From: DATMNI01 sp035570275
Lineage (GTDB): Bacteria > Acidobacteriota > Terriglobia > Bryobacterales > Bryobacteraceae
NCBI GenBank assembly: GCA_035570275.1
Contig: DATMNI010000166.1
Span: 1 to 47,045 of the forward strand
Length of the DNA: 47,045 nt
Direction of reading: 5' to 3'
The notes under the pieces are model-generated. The model did no database searches, had not been told where the DNA came from, and saw only the letters and a program-made list of their open reading frames with translations. The position numbers and the translations under genes are program-made. Below are positions 1 to 8,436 of the stretch, piece after piece; positions within the stretch are counted from its first letter, which is position 1; every line of letters starts with the position of its first letter.

Positions 1-60
1 ATTTCCGACCCCCAACCCGAACCAACGGAACCCACTTGCCCCCCTTCCGAAACGAAGCCA

Positions 61-150
61 ATGGGCCCGGAAACCCCCGTTCCTACCCCGGCCACCGGCA
101 TCCGGCCACCGGCATCTGTTTCCCAGCCACCGGCCACCGCCATCCGGCCT
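61..150. repeat. Imperfect CCGGCCACCGGC repeats
   Basis: The first 150 bases hold several degenerate copies of a unit like CCGGCCACCGGCATC, separated by 15 to 30 bases. A related run of GGCCACCGGC recurs at about 23069-23090, upstream of the sialidase-like gene. The stretch lies upstream of the TonB-dependent receptor gene. The short reading frames across it are low-complexity (proline and alanine rich) and I do not regard them as genes. Confidence 0.6.
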
Positions 151-175
151 CACCCAACCACAGGAATCGCTGCAA

Positions 176-211
176 GCGCTCCCAGCGCTCCCAGCGCTCC
201 CAGCGCTCCCA
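176..211. repeat. Four perfect tandem copies of a 9-bp unit
   Basis: GCGCTCCCA is repeated four times without a mismatch (176-184, 185-193, 194-202, 203-211). It sits about 80 bp upstream of the receptor start codon, so it falls in the probable promoter or leader region. It is a simple microsatellite and could vary in copy number. Confidence 0.85.
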
Positions 212-288
212 TCCTGGTTGACGCCTCCGACCCTACCGTATATACTCACCGCACGTAGAGCTGTTTAGAGGTTTCCGGAGAAAAAGCC

Positions 289-3200
289 ATGAAGCTTGTT
301 CCTGCCGCGTTTCTCGCCGCGTCTCTTGCCCTGTCGTTCGCCACCTCCGCTTTATGGGCGCAAATCCAAACCGGCCGCATCCTGGGCGCCGTCACCGATC
401 CCAACAAGGCCGTCGTTCCCAACGCCCGCGTCTCTGTCACGCAGGAAGCCACGGGACAGGCCAAGGCCATCACCACCAATGAGGTCGGCGAGTTCGTCGT
501 CACGCCGCTCGACCCCGGCCTTTACACCGTAGAGGTCAACGCGCCCGGTTTTCAGGCCACCCAGGTTAAGCGCGTGGAAGTCGTGGTCGGCCAGTCGGCG
601 CGCGTCGATATCGAACTCCGGATCGGTGAGGCTTCCACCAAAGTGGAGGTCACCTCCACCGCTCCGCTGCTCAATACCGAATCCGGCACCCTGGGTCAGG
701 AAGTCACCAACGCCCAGATCGTGAACCTTCCCCTGAACGGCCGTAGTTTTTACGAATTGGCACGCCTCGCGCCGGGGGCCACGCTGCTTCCCGGCAGCGG
801 CAACCTGCTCCGCATCCGCGCCAACTACGAATCGGGCACCTCCGTCAGCGGCGTCAGAGGCACCCAGACCTCGTTCTATCTCGATGGCGCGGACGTCACC
901 GACCATCACCAGGGCGGCACCCTGATTCAGACCTCGATCGACGCCATCCAGGAATTCCAGGTGCAGCAGAGCGAATACAGCTCCGAGTATCGCAACGCCG
1001 GCGGCGTCATCAACGTGGCCACCAAGGCCGGCGGCAGCCAGTACCATGGTGGCGGTTTCGAATTCCTCCGCAATGACAAAATGGATGCCCGCAACTTCTT
1101 CGCGCTCACCCGTGACGTTCTCAAGCGCAACCAGTTCGGCGGCTACTTTGGCGGCCCGATAAGCATTCCCCACCTGTACAACGGCAAGAACCGTACGTTC
1201 TTCTTCGTCAATTACGAAGGCATGCGCCAGCGCGCCGGGCAGGTGTTCAACAACACCGTCCCCACCGTTGCCATGAAGAGCGGCAACTTCAGCGCCGCCG
1301 GTCTCAACACGATCTACGATGGGCAAACCGGCTCGCCCTTCCCCGGCAACATCATCCCCACCAACCGCCTGTCGGCGCAAGCGCAGTTCTTCGACAAGTA
1401 CATCCCGGACCCGAACTTCGGCGTTAACCACGCCATCTTCGCGCCCTCGCAGACGCTGAACCAGGATCAGTTCACCGTTCGTCTGGACCAGACCATCACC
1501 AGCACCAACCGGGCCTTCGTGCGGTTGAGTTGGATCAACTACGATGAGCTCGACCCTAACGCGTTTCCCGCCCTGGGCTACGCCGCGTTGAACACGCGCG
1601 GGCTCAACCTGCTGGCCTCGCTGATCAGCAATGTCAAGCCGAACCTGGTCAACGAGGCACGCTTCAGCTATCTTCCCAACATGATCGATCTACAGGCTTT
1701 CCTGCAGAACCACGACTTCTACAAGGATGCCGGCATTACCGGCTTCGAAGATACCGGCCACCGTCCGGGTGATATTGGTTCATTCCCCGATTTCGGCTGG
1801 AGCGGATACAGCGGGCTCAGCGGTTCCACGTTCGACCAGCGGCCCAAAACCCAGGACCTGCGCGTCAAGGAGTTTAACGATAGCCTCACCTGGATCAAGG
1901 GCCGCCACATCGCCAAATTCGGCGCCAGCATCCGCAACTGGGTTCCGCTTTTCACCGATAGCGGGGTCTACGAAGGCCAATGGAGTTTCAACGGCAGCAG
2001 CACGCAGAACGCGGCCAAGCCGGCCGGCACCGGCGACGCGTTCGCCGATTTCATGGTGGGCGTCCCCTTCTCGGTGGGACGTAACTTCCCGGCGGACTGG
2101 TTCGGCGGATACGCCACGTACTGGCATTTCTTCGCCCAGGACGATTTCAAAGTGAACGACCGTCTGACGCTGAATCTTGGCCTGCGTTACGAATACTCGC
2201 CCTGGCTCACGGGGTACAAAGGACAGGTCGGCACCTTCCTGCCGGGTAATGCCAAGCCCATCGCCGTCGGCGGCCTGGATCTTGGAGCGCAGTTCGCGGC
2301 GTCCACCGCCAATGCCGTGTTTGGCAATCTGGTGCAGACCTGCCCGCAAGCCGGGCTGCCCGTCACCTGCACTTACAACGACAACCGGCAGTGGGCGCCG
2401 CGCTTCGGCTTCGCCTGGCGGCCTTTCGGAAACAAGACGGTGTTACGCGGCGGCTACGGCATCTTTTATGAGGTGGAATCGAGCGGCAATCGCGTCAACC
2501 ACAACATGGTACCGTACACGTTGAGCGAGACAGTGTTCAACGATGGCACCCACACCATGGCGAACTTCTTCGTCGGGCATCTGATCGGCAGTGTGGCCAC
2601 CAATCCCAGCTTGGCCGGCGGTCTGGTCCACATGCGCCAGGGGAACGACCAGCACTGGAACTTCGGCATTCAGCAGGACCTGGGCTATAACTCGGCGCTT
2701 GAAGTCGATTTCGTCGGCAACAAGGGGACGCACCTCTATAACGGCGACCCTGTAAACGATCCGCCCGCCGGCGCCGGCGCCATTCAAGCCCGCCGTCCGT
2801 ACCCCATCTTCGGCGGCATCACCTACAACGCGCAGGACGCCAATTCCATCTATCAGGCGCTCCAGGTGAAGTATCAAAAACGCGCCACGGCCGGCCTGTG
2901 GTACCTGGTTTCGTACACTTGGTCCAAAAGCATTACCGTGGGGGACACACCTTCCGTTGGAGGCGATTTCGCTTACGAACGGGCCATCTCTTCTTTCGAC
3001 ATTCCGCACAACCTCACCGCCAGTGTGGGCTACGAACTGCCCGTCGGCCGTGGCAAGAAACTTCTGAATGGGGCTGGAGTCTTCACCAACGCGCTGCTTG
3101 GCGGCTGGCAGGTGCAGAGCATCCTGGTGGTGCGCAGCGGGCGGCCGTTCACGCCCACCATTTCGCGCGACGTGTCCAACACCGGCATCGGCGGCCAGCG

Positions 3201-3537
3201 GCCCAACCGGATAGGTTCGGGCACGCTGGCCAACCCCACCATCGCCAACTGGTTTGACAAGACCGCGTTTGCGCTGCCCGCCAACTTCACCTATGGAAAC
3301 GCCGGCGCCGACATTCTGCGTGAGGACAAGTTCAAGAACCTGGACTTCTCGCTGTTCAAACAGTTCCAGGTGAGCGAGCGCGGCCGCGTGCAGTTCCGCG
3401 CCGAGGCCTTCAACCTCACCAACAGCCCGAGCTTCAGCGCGCCGGGCACCAATATCGACACGGCAACGGGCGGCGTGGTGACAAGCACTCTGAGCACGCC
3501 CAGAAACGTGCAACTGGCTCTGAAATTCAGCTTCTAA
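289..3537 (+). CDS. Oar-type TonB-dependent outer-membrane receptor
   Basis: A 1082-residue protein with a cleavable signal peptide (about residues 1-24, ending ALWA). Next comes a carboxypeptidase-regulatory-like domain (QTGRILGAVTDPNKAVVPNA and on, about 27-110), then a plug-like region with the LPLNGRSFYELARLAPG motif typical of this family (about 142-160), and a long beta-barrel ending in alternating residues with a terminal Phe (LALKFSF). This architecture is expanded in Acidobacteriota and is thought to import large ligands such as oligosaccharides or peptides with TonB energy. GGAGA lies 9 bases before the ATG and supports the start. The next gene on the strand is a secreted GH39 glycosidase, which suggests, but does not prove, a carbohydrate ligand. 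The family is firm; the substrate is unknown. Confidence 0.9.
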   Translation: MKLVPAAFLAASLALSFATSALWAQIQTGRILGAVTDPNKAVVPNARVSVTQEATGQAKAITTNEVGEFVVTPLDPGLYTVEVNAPGFQATQVKRVEVVVGQSARVDIELRIGEASTKVEVTSTAPLLNTESGTLGQEVTNAQIVNLPLNGRSFYELARLAPGATLLPGSGNLLRIRANYESGTSVSGVRGTQTSFYLDGADVTDHHQGGTLIQTSIDAIQEFQVQQSEYSSEYRNAGGVINVATKAGGSQYHGGGFEFLRNDKMDARNFFALTRDVLKRNQFGGYFGGPISIPHLYNGKNRTFFFVNYEGMRQRAGQVFNNTVPTVAMKSGNFSAAGLNTIYDGQTGSPFPGNIIPTNRLSAQAQFFDKYIPDPNFGVNHAIFAPSQTLNQDQFTVRLDQTITSTNRAFVRLSWINYDELDPNAFPALGYAALNTRGLNLLASLISNVKPNLVNEARFSYLPNMIDLQAFLQNHDFYKDAGITGFEDTGHRPGDIGSFPDFGWSGYSGLSGSTFDQRPKTQDLRVKEFNDSLTWIKGRHIAKFGASIRNWVPLFTDSGVYEGQWSFNGSSTQNAAKPAGTGDAFADFMVGVPFSVGRNFPADWFGGYATYWHFFAQDDFKVNDRLTLNLGLRYEYSPWLTGYKGQVGTFLPGNAKPIAVGGLDLGAQFAASTANAVFGNLVQTCPQAGLPVTCTYNDNRQWAPRFGFAWRPFGNKTVLRGGYGIFYEVESSGNRVNHNMVPYTLSETVFNDGTHTMANFFVGHLIGSVATNPSLAGGLVHMRQGNDQHWNFGIQQDLGYNSALEVDFVGNKGTHLYNGDPVNDPPAGAGAIQARRPYPIFGGITYNAQDANSIYQALQVKYQKRATAGLWYLVSYTWSKSITVGDTPSVGGDFAYERAISSFDIPHNLTASVGYELPVGRGKKLLNGAGVFTNALLGGWQVQSILVVRSGRPFTPTISRDVSNTGIGGQRPNRIGSGTLANPTIANWFDKTAFALPANFTYGNAGADILREDKFKNLDFSLFKQFQVSERGRVQFRAEAFNLTNSPSFSAPGTNIDTATGGVVTSTLSTPRNVQLALKFSF

Positions 3538-3569
3538 CCATGGCAACCTTATCATCCCTTGCACAACAA

Positions 3570-3618
3570 TTGTGGGGCAGGTTGTCAACCTGCGGCGGAT
3601 TGGCAATCCGCCTGCCGG
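3570..3618 (-). repeat. Double-hairpin intergenic repeat, copy A
   Basis: Read on the minus strand this is CCCGGCA, then stem 1 (GGCGGATT-gcc-AATCCGCC), then stem 2 (GCAGGTT-gac-AACCTGC), then CCCACAA. It is the same 43-bp core as copies at 18.1, 28.2 and 45.1 kb. It lies between the receptor stop codon and the real start of the GH39 gene. Confidence 0.9.
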
Positions 3619-3674
3619 GGTCGGGCGGTCCGCTGACCTTTCGGAGCAAACCCCACGCCGCCTTTCGCCAACCT

Positions 3675-5348
3675 ATGCGCACGCTTATCTTCATCTTCCT
3701 TCTCCTCGCCGCCCCAGCCCCGGCCCAAAACCCCGTCACGATTCGCGTGAACGCCGCCCAGTCGGCCGGACCCCTCCAGCCCATCTATGGATACTTCGGC
3801 TACGACGAGCCGAACTACACCTACGCCAAAAACGGCCGCAAACTGATCGGCGAATTGGGCACACTGGCGCCTGCGCCCGTCTTCATCCGCACCCACTTCA
3901 TGCTCGCCACCGGCGACGGCACCCCCGGCTTGAAGTGGGGCTCCTCCAACGCCTACACCGAAGACAAAAACGGCAAACCGGTCTACGACTGGACCATCAC
4001 CGACCGCATCTTCGACACCTGGCTGGAGGCCGGCGCCAAGCCCTTCGTCGAAATCGGATTCATGCCCAAAGCTCTCTCGGTCAAGCCCGAGCCGTACCAG
4101 CCCACTTGGATTCCCGGCGCGCGCAATGAGCAATACAGCATCGGCTGGAGCTACCCGCCCAAGGATTACGCCAAGTGGGGCGAACTCGTCTACCAGTGGG
4201 TTAAACACACGGTCGACAAGTATGGGCGCGGCGAAGTGGAGTCCTGGTATTGGGAGGTTTGGAACGAGCCCGACATCAGCTACTGGCACGGCACGCCGGA
4301 AGAGTACAACAAGCTATATGATTTCGCCGCCGCCGGCGTCAAGCGCGCCCTGCCCACGGCCAGGATCGGCGGACCCGCTACCACCGGCCCTTCCGCGCAA
4401 CGCGCCGGCGATTTCCTGAAACAGTTTCTGGAACACTGCGCCGACGGCAAGAACAGCGCGACCGGCGCCGCGGGCGCGCCGCTCGACTTCATCACCTACC
4501 ACGCCAAGGGCCGCCCCACCGTGGTGGATGGCCACGTCCGCATGGGAATCGCCAAGAATGCCGACGATGTGGACACCGGCTTTCGCATCGTGACCGGGTT
4601 CCCGAAGTTTCGCAACCTCCCGATCGTGCTCAGCGAATCCGATCCCGAAGGCTGCGCCGCCTGCTCGGCGCGCGTCTATCCGCAGAACGCCTATCGCAAC
4701 GGCACGCTCTACCCCGCCTACACCGCCGTCATGATGAAAAATATTTTGGATTCGGCCGCGCGCCGCGGGGCCAACATCGCCGGCATGTTGACCTGGGCCT
4801 TCGAATTCGAGGACCAGCCCTATTTCGATGGCTTCCGAACCCTAGCCTCGAACGGCATCGACAAGCCCGTGCTCAACGTCTTCCGCATGGCCGGATTGAT
4901 GCAGGGCAATCGCGTGAAGGTGGAGAGCGACGCCGGGGTGGATTTCGATGCCATGGTGAAGGATGGCGTGCACGGCAAACCCGATATCGACGCCCTGGCC
5001 GCGCGCTCCGACCACGGCATCACGGTGCTGCTTTGGAATTATCATGACGATGACGTGCCCGCGCCCGATGGGGCCGTGCAACTGCGCATCGCCGGCGTGC
5101 CGGCCAGCGCCCGGCGCGTACTGACCCGCCACTACCGCATCGATCAGACGCACTCGAACGCCTACACCGCGTGGAAAGTGCTCGGCTCACCGCAGCAGCC
5201 GACACCCGAACAGTACGCCGCTTTGGAAGCCGCCGGCCGGCTCCAACTGCTCGATTCGCCGCAGTGGACGGAAGCCCGCGCCGGCGAGGTCCGCCTCGCC
5301 TTCCCGCTCCCCCGCCAGGCCGTCTCGCTAGTGGAGTTGGTCTGGTAA
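3675..5348 (+). CDS. Secreted glycoside hydrolase family 39 (beta-xylosidase-like)
   Basis: A 557-residue retaining glycosidase of clan A (TIM barrel) with a signal peptide MRTLIFIFLLLAAPAPAQ, so it acts in the periplasm or outside the cell. The acid/base Glu is visible in VWNEPD (about E198) and the probable nucleophile Glu in LSESDPEG (about E321). A C-terminal beta-sandwich follows the barrel. The frame stays open back to 3540, but those upstream codons are repeat copy A and junk, while the ATG at 3675 starts a textbook signal peptide. GH39 enzymes act on xylo-oligosaccharides, alpha-L-iduronides and some exopolysaccharides; which substrate applies here cannot be told. It follows the TonB-dependent receptor by 137 bp on the same strand, and its stop codon is one base from the stop of the convergent DUF4139 gene. 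Confidence 0.85.
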   Translation: MRTLIFIFLLLAAPAPAQNPVTIRVNAAQSAGPLQPIYGYFGYDEPNYTYAKNGRKLIGELGTLAPAPVFIRTHFMLATGDGTPGLKWGSSNAYTEDKNGKPVYDWTITDRIFDTWLEAGAKPFVEIGFMPKALSVKPEPYQPTWIPGARNEQYSIGWSYPPKDYAKWGELVYQWVKHTVDKYGRGEVESWYWEVWNEPDISYWHGTPEEYNKLYDFAAAGVKRALPTARIGGPATTGPSAQRAGDFLKQFLEHCADGKNSATGAAGAPLDFITYHAKGRPTVVDGHVRMGIAKNADDVDTGFRIVTGFPKFRNLPIVLSESDPEGCAACSARVYPQNAYRNGTLYPAYTAVMMKNILDSAARRGANIAGMLTWAFEFEDQPYFDGFRTLASNGIDKPVLNVFRMAGLMQGNRVKVESDAGVDFDAMVKDGVHGKPDIDALAARSDHGITVLLWNYHDDDVPAPDGAVQLRIAGVPASARRVLTRHYRIDQTHSNAYTAWKVLGSPQQPTPEQYAALEAAGRLQLLDSPQWTEARAGEVRLAFPLPRQAVSLVELVW

Positions 5349-5349
5349 C

Positions 5350-7398
5350 TCAAAACACAAGCCCCTCCACCAACTTATCCAGTTCCCCCTGGAGCGCCCC
5401 TTTCTTCTTCTGCAACTCCGCCTGCCGGTCCCGCAGCGTCGCCAACTGCTGCTCATGGCCGTCGAGTTGTTTTGCGTAATTCTGCACCTGCTGCTGCTGG
5501 CCGCTGACGCTGTTCAAGCTGCCGATGTTCTGGCGGATGCGGTCTTCGTCAGCGGTCAGGACGCGAATCTGGCTCTCGGCTTCCTGCAACGCGCGGTCGT
5601 TTTCGGCGATCTGCGACTTCTGGTCGGCGATGCGCTGCAACTGGCCGCGGCCGGCGTCGCTGAGAGCGCGGTTGCGAACGTAGCCGAGGAGCACGTCCGG
5701 CGTGAGGTTGGTGACCTGGTAGGACTGGTCGAAAACGCGCTCCTCCGCAACGGCGAACTCCTGGCTGGCGCCGGCGGCCAGAGGGATTTCGAAGCGATAG
5801 TTGCCGGGAGTCTTTTCGCTGGGCTTCTGATTGAGCAGCGTGTAGCCCTGGCGCAGCGGGTGTTCCAGGATCAGCGTCTTAGCCTTCTTGTCCACGTTGC
5901 GGATAGTGTAGGTGCGGGTCTCTTCGGCGGCCAGTTTGGTGGTGAGCGTGCCGCGGTTGGCGTGGATCTCGCGGACGATGGCCTGCTTGCTGCCGAAGGC
6001 TTCGGTGATGCGGGTGCCCAGGTCGACGGCGTAGCTGATCAGGCGTTTGTCGCTGGTCTTGAGAGTCTCCATGAGCGCCTCGCCGCCATAAACGCCGCCA
6101 TCGTAGACGGTGATGGGTCCGCCATCCAGCGTTTTGCCGCTGCTGTTGGTGAGTTCGGCGGCGTTGGTGGGGTGCTGCGAGCTGTGGTCGGAATAGATCA
6201 GCAGCTTGCGCCCTTCGATCGCCTGTTGCAGGAAGGGCAGCATGGCCGATTCGTTCTGCCGGATGGTCACGGGTTGGCCGATACGGTACTCGAAGAGCTC
6301 GCCCAATTCCTGACCGCTGGCATTGGCGACGATGGTGCTGGGGGCCACCTCAAATTTCGAGTTCGGAAACTGCACGCCAGGCGCCGCCTTGAGCTGCGCC
6401 ATCGTCCCCACCTGTCGCCCTGATACCGGCCCATTCATCTGACCGCCCATGCCCGCCAACTGTCCCTGCTGTCCCTGCCCCAACTGCGCGATTCCCGCGC
6501 TAAAGCTCCCTTCATGCACCACCGGCCTGGCCGCGTTATCGTCCGCCAATTCCGCCGACGGCCGCTCCACGTACTTCGGCGCGTAAAGCTGGCTCACAAA
6601 GGAAATCGGCCGGCCCGACACCAGCGAAAGCTGCACCCTGGTCCAATCCTCGCCGGTGGTGTTGTCCACGATGGCCCAGCCTTCCAGTACCGGCTGGCCC
6701 TTGTCGCCCTTGTCGCCCTTGTCGCCGAAGATCAGCCGGTAGCTCGATTTCCACACCGGCGAAGGGATCATGTAAGCGGCCACCACCTCGCGCTCCTTGG
6801 CATCGGTGGAATCGATGTAGACGCTGCGCTTGTCTTTGGACCGCGCGGCGGCCAGGGCAGCCAGGTAGTCCTTAAACTGCTGTTGCAACCGCAGGTCCGT
6901 GAAGTGGATGCCCGTGGCGGCGCTGAGATCGACGGTGCGCAACTCGCCCGAGTCCAGCAGCAGCGTGAGTTGTTCGCGCTCCGGCTGCTTATCGCTGCCC
7001 GCGATCAGGCGGCCGTTGACGATGGCGCCGGCCACGCTCTCGTTGCCGAACTTCAATTCCAGGCGCGCGCCCTTCAACTGCCCGAGCATGGCGCTCAACG
7101 GCTGCGTGTCGCCGATCTGGAAGGGGAACTCGGAGAGCTTGTGGCTGAGCGGGTCCTGGGAGTCGTAGCGCAGGCCGGAGATCTTGCCGCCGCCGCGCTC
7201 TTCGATGGTGAGCGACTTGAGCACGTCGTTCATCTCCGACGCGTTGAAATCGAGCCGCGCCGATTCACCCGCCGCGAGTTTGCCGGAGCGTTGGAAGAAC
7301 CCCACGCCGTGTTTGTACAGCACCACTTGTTTCACCGGCAACTCGGCGGGCAAGCCAAGCGTGGCGCTTAGAAGCACGGAAACGAAAATGCGTGTCAT
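5350..7398 (-). CDS. Exported DUF4139-domain protein
   Basis: A 682-residue protein with a signal peptide (MTRIFVSVLLSATLGLPA). The N-terminal part (VKQVVLYKHGVGFFQRSG) and the central beta-rich region (VAAYMIPSPVWKSSYRL) are typical of DUF4139 proteins. The C-terminal part from about residue 570 is a predicted coiled coil rich in Q, E and R. Function is unknown; relatives include the eukaryotic and bacterial 'mucoidy inhibitor A'-type proteins. I chose ATG 7398 because GGAGAG lies 4 bases upstream; the TTG four codons earlier falls inside that ribosome site. A GDKGDKGDKG stretch near residue 230 comes from a 9-bp tandem repeat at 6699-6726 and looks collagen-like. It is convergent with the GH39 gene with one base between stops. 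Confidence 0.8.
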   Translation of the reverse strand: MTRIFVSVLLSATLGLPAELPVKQVVLYKHGVGFFQRSGKLAAGESARLDFNASEMNDVLKSLTIEERGGGKISGLRYDSQDPLSHKLSEFPFQIGDTQPLSAMLGQLKGARLELKFGNESVAGAIVNGRLIAGSDKQPEREQLTLLLDSGELRTVDLSAATGIHFTDLRLQQQFKDYLAALAAARSKDKRSVYIDSTDAKEREVVAAYMIPSPVWKSSYRLIFGDKGDKGDKGQPVLEGWAIVDNTTGEDWTRVQLSLVSGRPISFVSQLYAPKYVERPSAELADDNAARPVVHEGSFSAGIAQLGQGQQGQLAGMGGQMNGPVSGRQVGTMAQLKAAPGVQFPNSKFEVAPSTIVANASGQELGELFEYRIGQPVTIRQNESAMLPFLQQAIEGRKLLIYSDHSSQHPTNAAELTNSSGKTLDGGPITVYDGGVYGGEALMETLKTSDKRLISYAVDLGTRITEAFGSKQAIVREIHANRGTLTTKLAAEETRTYTIRNVDKKAKTLILEHPLRQGYTLLNQKPSEKTPGNYRFEIPLAAGASQEFAVAEERVFDQSYQVTNLTPDVLLGYVRNRALSDAGRGQLQRIADQKSQIAENDRALQEAESQIRVLTADEDRIRQNIGSLNSVSGQQQQVQNYAKQLDGHEQQLATLRDRQAELQKKKGALQGELDKLVEGLVF

Positions 7399-7434
7399 TG
7401 TTCTCTCCAATCCGGTCTCTCCAATCGAGTGAAT

Positions 7435-7512
7435 GCCGCGGGGAGCGATACCCTTTCACGGCAAACCGGATGAGCCGCCGGGATCGATTCCCCTTCGCGG
7501 CATACCGGGTAC
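7435..7512. repeat. Two tandem 39-bp degenerate units
   Basis: Positions 7435-7473 and 7474-7512 align over 39 bases with about 30 identities (GCCGCsGGGA-CGAT-CCC-TTC-CGGCA-ACCGG). It sits in the leader region upstream of the minus-strand DUF4139 gene. No gene is supported across it. Confidence 0.65.
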
Positions 7513-7559
7513 GGACATCCAATTCCAAAGGCGGGAATTGGGAGAATCTCCCGTTGTGC

Positions 7560-7751
7560 TCACTCACCCATTATCTTATTGATGACGCGTTTCGAACGCT
7601 GGCCGTCTTGAGGCGGGCGGAACAGCGCCAGTTTCTTGAGCCATTCGTCTAAGTCGGCAGTCAGGCCGTCTTCGGCGCCATCCACCCACACCCTCGTGGT
7701 GATACACGTGGCGTATACAGGATTTACCTGCCGGATTCTCTTCTTTTCCAC
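7560..7751 (-). CDS. Possible 63-residue hypothetical protein
   Basis: This GTG-started frame encodes a small charged protein with no signal peptide or membrane segment (MEKKRIRQVNPVYATCITTRV and on). I do not recognise it. The codon pattern is reasonable, but there is no clear ribosome binding site and its start codon abuts a perfect palindrome (7752-7773). It may be the remnant of a longer gene or non-coding. Confidence 0.25.
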   Translation of the reverse strand: MEKKRIRQVNPVYATCITTRVWVDGAEDGLTADLDEWLKKLALFRPPQDGQRSKRVINKIMGE

Positions 7752-7773
7752 TTAGTGCGCTAAAGCGCACTAA
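7752..7773. repeat. Perfect 9-bp-arm palindrome
   Basis: TTAGTGCGC-TAAA-GCGCACTAA: two perfectly complementary 9-base arms around a 4-base loop. It lies 48 bp upstream of the receiver-domain gene. It could be an operator, a REP-type element or a transcript hairpin. No T-run follows on either strand, so an ordinary terminator is unlikely. Confidence 0.8.
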
Positions 7774-7820
7774 CTTTCCAGAGCGGACTCGACCTTTGGG
7801 GTAATATCAAGGTACTCGCG

Positions 7821-8306
7821 ATGCTTCCTGGTCTTGAATGTGAGATATTCCGAATGGAATTTCATAGAGTGATGATACAAGCGGAGCCAGTTACAGAACT
7901 CTTGACCGAACTCATGAAGAACTCGCTGGGACGAATCCTGATTGTGGACGATGAGCCGGCGCTGCTGAAGATGATGAACGCTTACCTGAGCCGGTTGGGA
8001 TACACCGTAACAACGTCTGACAGCACAGATGCAGCGTGGGAAGAAGTGGAAGCAGCCCCGGCCCAGTTTGATCTGGCGGTGCTCGACGCCACCATGGCTG
8101 GGATGACCATGGAAGATCTGGCCAGGCGGTTACTGCGGGCCAACCTGGCAATCCGGGTGATCGCGGCAAGCGGGTATGCTGTGGACATGGCCGCTGTGGA
8201 AACCGCGGCTCCGGGACGAGTGGCATTTCTGCTCAAGCCGTTTTCTCCGGAGATGCTGTCGGCAACGGTCCGGAGGATGATTGGCACGCAAGAAGAAAAG
8301 CTTTGA
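7821..8306 (+). CDS. Stand-alone response-regulator receiver protein
   Basis: A single CheY-like receiver domain with no output domain. The acidic pair is in RILIVDDEPALL (D43/D44), the phospho-accepting Asp is in VLDATMAG (D89), the switch Ser is in AASGYA (S117) and the invariant Lys is in FLLKPF (K139), so all key residues are present. ATG 7821 has AAGG upstream; a later ATG at 7914 would give a bare 130-residue domain beginning MKNSLGRILIVDD and is equally possible. No histidine kinase is in the window. The last 26 bases overlap the next frame (8281-8436), so translation is probably coupled. Its partner and output are unknown. Confidence 0.85.
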   Translation: MLPGLECEIFRMEFHRVMIQAEPVTELLTELMKNSLGRILIVDDEPALLKMMNAYLSRLGYTVTTSDSTDAAWEEVEAAPAQFDLAVLDATMAGMTMEDLARRLLRANLAIRVIAASGYAVDMAAVETAAPGRVAFLLKPFSPEMLSATVRRMIGTQEEKL

Positions 8307-8436
8307 CCTGGGCAAGGAGATCAAAGCCATCGCCCGCGAACGCGTAGGCACGGTGCCGGCGTCGAAGGCTATCCAGCCGAAGTCGCAGCGGAAGAAGCCG
8401 AAACACAAGAAGCCGGTGGAGGAGGAGGGCGCGTGA
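8281..8436 (+). CDS. 51-residue basic protein, between receiver and hydrolase genes
   Basis: A TTG-started frame, MARKKKSFDLGKEIKAIARE and on, ending KPVEEEGA. It is lysine-rich with an acidic tail, and has no signal peptide or membrane segment. It overlaps the receiver gene by 26 bases and the next gene by 4 bases (GTGA), the arrangement of a translationally coupled operon. The frame has codon use like its neighbours, and the sequence DLGKEIKAIARERVG looks like an amphipathic helix. I do not recognise a family. It could be a nucleic-acid-binding peptide, but nothing proves that. No better start codon is visible and TTG is a weak one, which is the main doubt. Confidence 0.6.
   Translation: MARKKKSFDLGKEIKAIARERVGTVPASKAIQPKSQRKKPKHKKPVEEEGA

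Noticed and set aside
176..211. CRISPR-like array in the first 250 bp
   Set aside because: Units are contiguous 9-mers without spacers, so it is a microsatellite.
352..1431. Long open frame (359 codons) antisense to the receptor gene
   Set aside because: It follows from GC-rich codon use on the other strand; its translation has no family features and the plus-strand gene is certain.
2443..3606. 387-codon frame antisense to the receptor
   Set aside because: It is a shadow frame: composition is rich in Ala, Gly, Val and His with no recognisable motif.
5455..6423. 322-codon plus-strand frame across the DUF4139 gene
   Set aside because: Shadow of a clear minus-strand gene with signal peptide and ribosome site.
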